64,000 bases of DNA from the NCBI RefSeq assembly GCF_040361435.1, contig NZ_APNL01000010.1, forward strand, positions 83,260 to 147,259, read 5' to 3'. A program made the position numbers and the translations under genes. A model generated the notes under the pieces. It worked only from the letters and a program-made list of their open reading frames with translations, was not told the DNA's origin and did not search any database. This document shows positions 62,609 through 64,000 of the stretch, one piece after another. Source of the stretch: Salinisphaera sp002433465 (GTDB taxonomy: Bacteria > Pseudomonadota > Gammaproteobacteria > Nevskiales > Salinisphaeraceae). The number at the start of each line of letters is the position of its first letter. The first letter of the stretch is position 1.

Positions 62609-64000
62609 ATGCCGGTCAGCGACGTTCTCCCCGAACTCAGCGTTCTGGTCAGCGCGGTGGTGCTGCTACTGGCGGCGAGCTTCATGCGCGAGCGCGATCA
62701 GTGGTTGGCTGCCCCGGGCGCGCTCATCGGTCTGACCGTGGCAGCCGCGTTCTGTCTCGCCCAATTGGGCGAGGCCCCGAGACTGACTTTTTCGGGGGTC
62801 TGGGCCTTCGACGGCGCCAGCATCTGGGCGCGCGTGATCATCCTGGCCACGGCTGCCTTGAGCGTTCTGCTGACGCCCGAATGGCTGCGCAGCGACCGGC
62901 GCCACGGCGAATACTATGCGATCTTGTTGTTGGCCACACTCGGGGCCATGCTGCTTGCCGGCGCGGCAGACCTGATGCAACTGATTATGGCCGTCCTGCT
63001 GTCCTCGGTGACGGGCTATACGCTGGCCGCGTACCACCGTAGCTGGCCGCTGTCGGTCGAAGCCGGCATGAAGTATTTTCTGGTTGGCGCGTTGGCGAAC
63101 ACCCTACTCGTGCTCGGAGTGACGTTGATGTTCGGGCTGTTTGCCACCACGGACTACGGCGAGTTGGCCGCCCGCACGAACGACAGTCCGCAATGGATGA
63201 CGCTCGTCGCCTTCAGCCTTGTCGTTGTGGGTGTCGCGTTCAAGCTCGCTGCCGTGCCGGCCCATACCTGGATGCCGGATGTCGCCGAGGGCGCGCCGCC
63301 GCCCGCGGCCGCCTTTCTCACTATTGCACCCAAGGTCGGCGCGGCCATCGCGCTGGCCCGCTTCGTCGATCTGTTCCCGCAGCAAGACATTGCCTGGCGC
63401 GCCGTGGTTGCTACGATCGCGGTCGCGACCATGACCATCGGCAACCTGGGCGCGCTTGCTCAGAATGACGTGCGGCGCATGCTGGGCTGGTCCTCGGTCT
63501 CGCAATCCGGCTACGCACTGATGGCGGTTGTCGTGCTGGGGCTCGACCCCTATGCCCTGCCGGCTTTGCTGTTCTTTCTCGCAGGTTATGCCGTCGCGAA
63601 CCTCGCAGCATTTGGTGTCGTGACGCAACTACGCGGGCGCACGAACCTGGCCGACTATCGCGGCCTCGCCACCGCTCATCCGCTGCTCGCGGCCGCACTG
63701 ATCCTGAGTTTCCTATCGCTGGTGGGTATTCCACCGCTTGCCGGTTTCGTCGGCAAGCTGGCGCTGTTCGTCACCACGATTGAATCCGGCTACGCCTGGC
63801 TGGCGGTGCTCGCGCTGGTCAATACCGTGGTCTCGCTCGTTTACTACCTACGCGTGTTGGCACCCGTATATTTCGCCGAGCCGGCACGGCCCATGCACAC
63901 ACTCGGCTACTGGGCGGCAACCTCTGTCTTCTTATGCGCGTTGTTTACTATCGCTCTAGGCGGCTTGGCGGATCCTCTCTGGCGGATGCTGTCACAAGCC
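62609..64000 (+). CDS. NuoN-like antiporter subunit, partial
   Basis: At least 464 residues, cut by the right window edge. The frame from ATG 62609 is open throughout. Conserved are VVGVAFKLAAVPAHTWMPDV (channel Lys), EGAPPPAAAFLTIAPKVGAA, LGWSSVSQSGYALM and SLVGIPPLAGFVGK. The glutamate of the LELMSLP-type helix is missing (LLSSVTGY). It is the last gene of the visible operon. Whether more genes follow cannot be seen. Confidence 0.92.
   Translation, partial: MPVSDVLPELSVLVSAVVLLLAASFMRERDQWLAAPGALIGLTVAAAFCLAQLGEAPRLTFSGVWAFDGASIWARVIILATAALSVLLTPEWLRSDRRHGEYYAILLLATLGAMLLAGAADLMQLIMAVLLSSVTGYTLAAYHRSWPLSVEAGMKYFLVGALANTLLVLGVTLMFGLFATTDYGELAARTNDSPQWMTLVAFSLVVVGVAFKLAAVPAHTWMPDVAEGAPPPAAAFLTIAPKVGAAIALARFVDLFPQQDIAWRAVVATIAVATMTIGNLGALAQNDVRRMLGWSSVSQSGYALMAVVVLGLDPYALPALLFFLAGYAVANLAAFGVVTQLRGRTNLADYRGLATAHPLLAAALILSFLSLVGIPPLAGFVGKLALFVTTIESGYAWLAVLALVNTVVSLVYYLRVLAPVYFAEPARPMHTLGYWAATSVFLCALFTIALGGLADPLWRMLSQA

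Noticed and set aside
1..64000. CRISPR arrays
   Set aside because: No regularly spaced short direct repeats were seen. The only tandem repeat is the coding 126-bp pair at 27046.

Overview
The window looks like a high-GC gammaproteobacterial chromosome. The left edge carries ordinary chromosomal genes: prfB with its programmed frameshift, an OmpA-family porin, a DUF6231 protein and gluQ. Codon use and neighbours suggest a halophilic or marine lineage, but I cannot name the genus from sequence alone.

At 3850-3894 lies a fragment holding only the 3' part of a tRNA-Pro(GGG) gene, starting exactly at the anticodon loop. This is the classic scar of a tRNA-targeting integrase. Everything to its right is best read as one large, probably composite genomic island that runs past the right edge (at least 60 kb). 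No integrase and no intact tRNA-Pro copy are visible here. They would be expected beyond position 64000.

Left part of the island (about 3.9-20 kb): a SRAP/YedK protein, an IS3-family remnant, a complete four-gene Wadjet (JetABCD) anti-plasmid SMC system on the minus strand, then conjugative-element debris. The debris includes a MobI-like protein beside a repeat-rich segment that may be oriT, two strong GC palindromes, small membrane and hypothetical proteins, a frameshifted VapC with intact antitoxin, an intact RES-Xre toxin-antitoxin pair, and a 123-bp diverged copy of part of jetC.

Middle part (about 20-55.8 kb): a dense metal-resistance region. It holds CueR, the Cu+ ATPase CopA, a CopZ-like chaperone and an NTF2-like protein behind three CueR-type promoters, then a DmeF-type CDF exporter. 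Next comes a MerR/HMA/CcdA-like/GDCCxxC protein/YPC-motif P-type ATPase cassette, CusCBA, and a Cd/Pb-type MerR regulon containing lnt, a CDF exporter and lspA. It ends with a CueO-like oxidase, small Met- and Cys-rich periplasmic proteins, DUF411, a peroxiredoxin, a split DsbD, a cytochrome c and the PcoA/PcoB-like pair. Pseudogenes, Tn3-like inverted repeats and a 135-bp MITE-like element show assembly by transposition.

Right part (55.8-64 kb): an operon for a complex I-like membrane arm (NuoA, H, J, K, L, M, N homologues). In place of NuoB-I there is a single NuoB/NuoD-like protein without cluster cysteines or the quinone-site motif, and no NuoE, F, G or I. It follows copAB directly and its NuoJ has a His-rich tail. 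It may be a redox-independent ion-translocating complex linked to metal stress, and is the most unusual system in the window.
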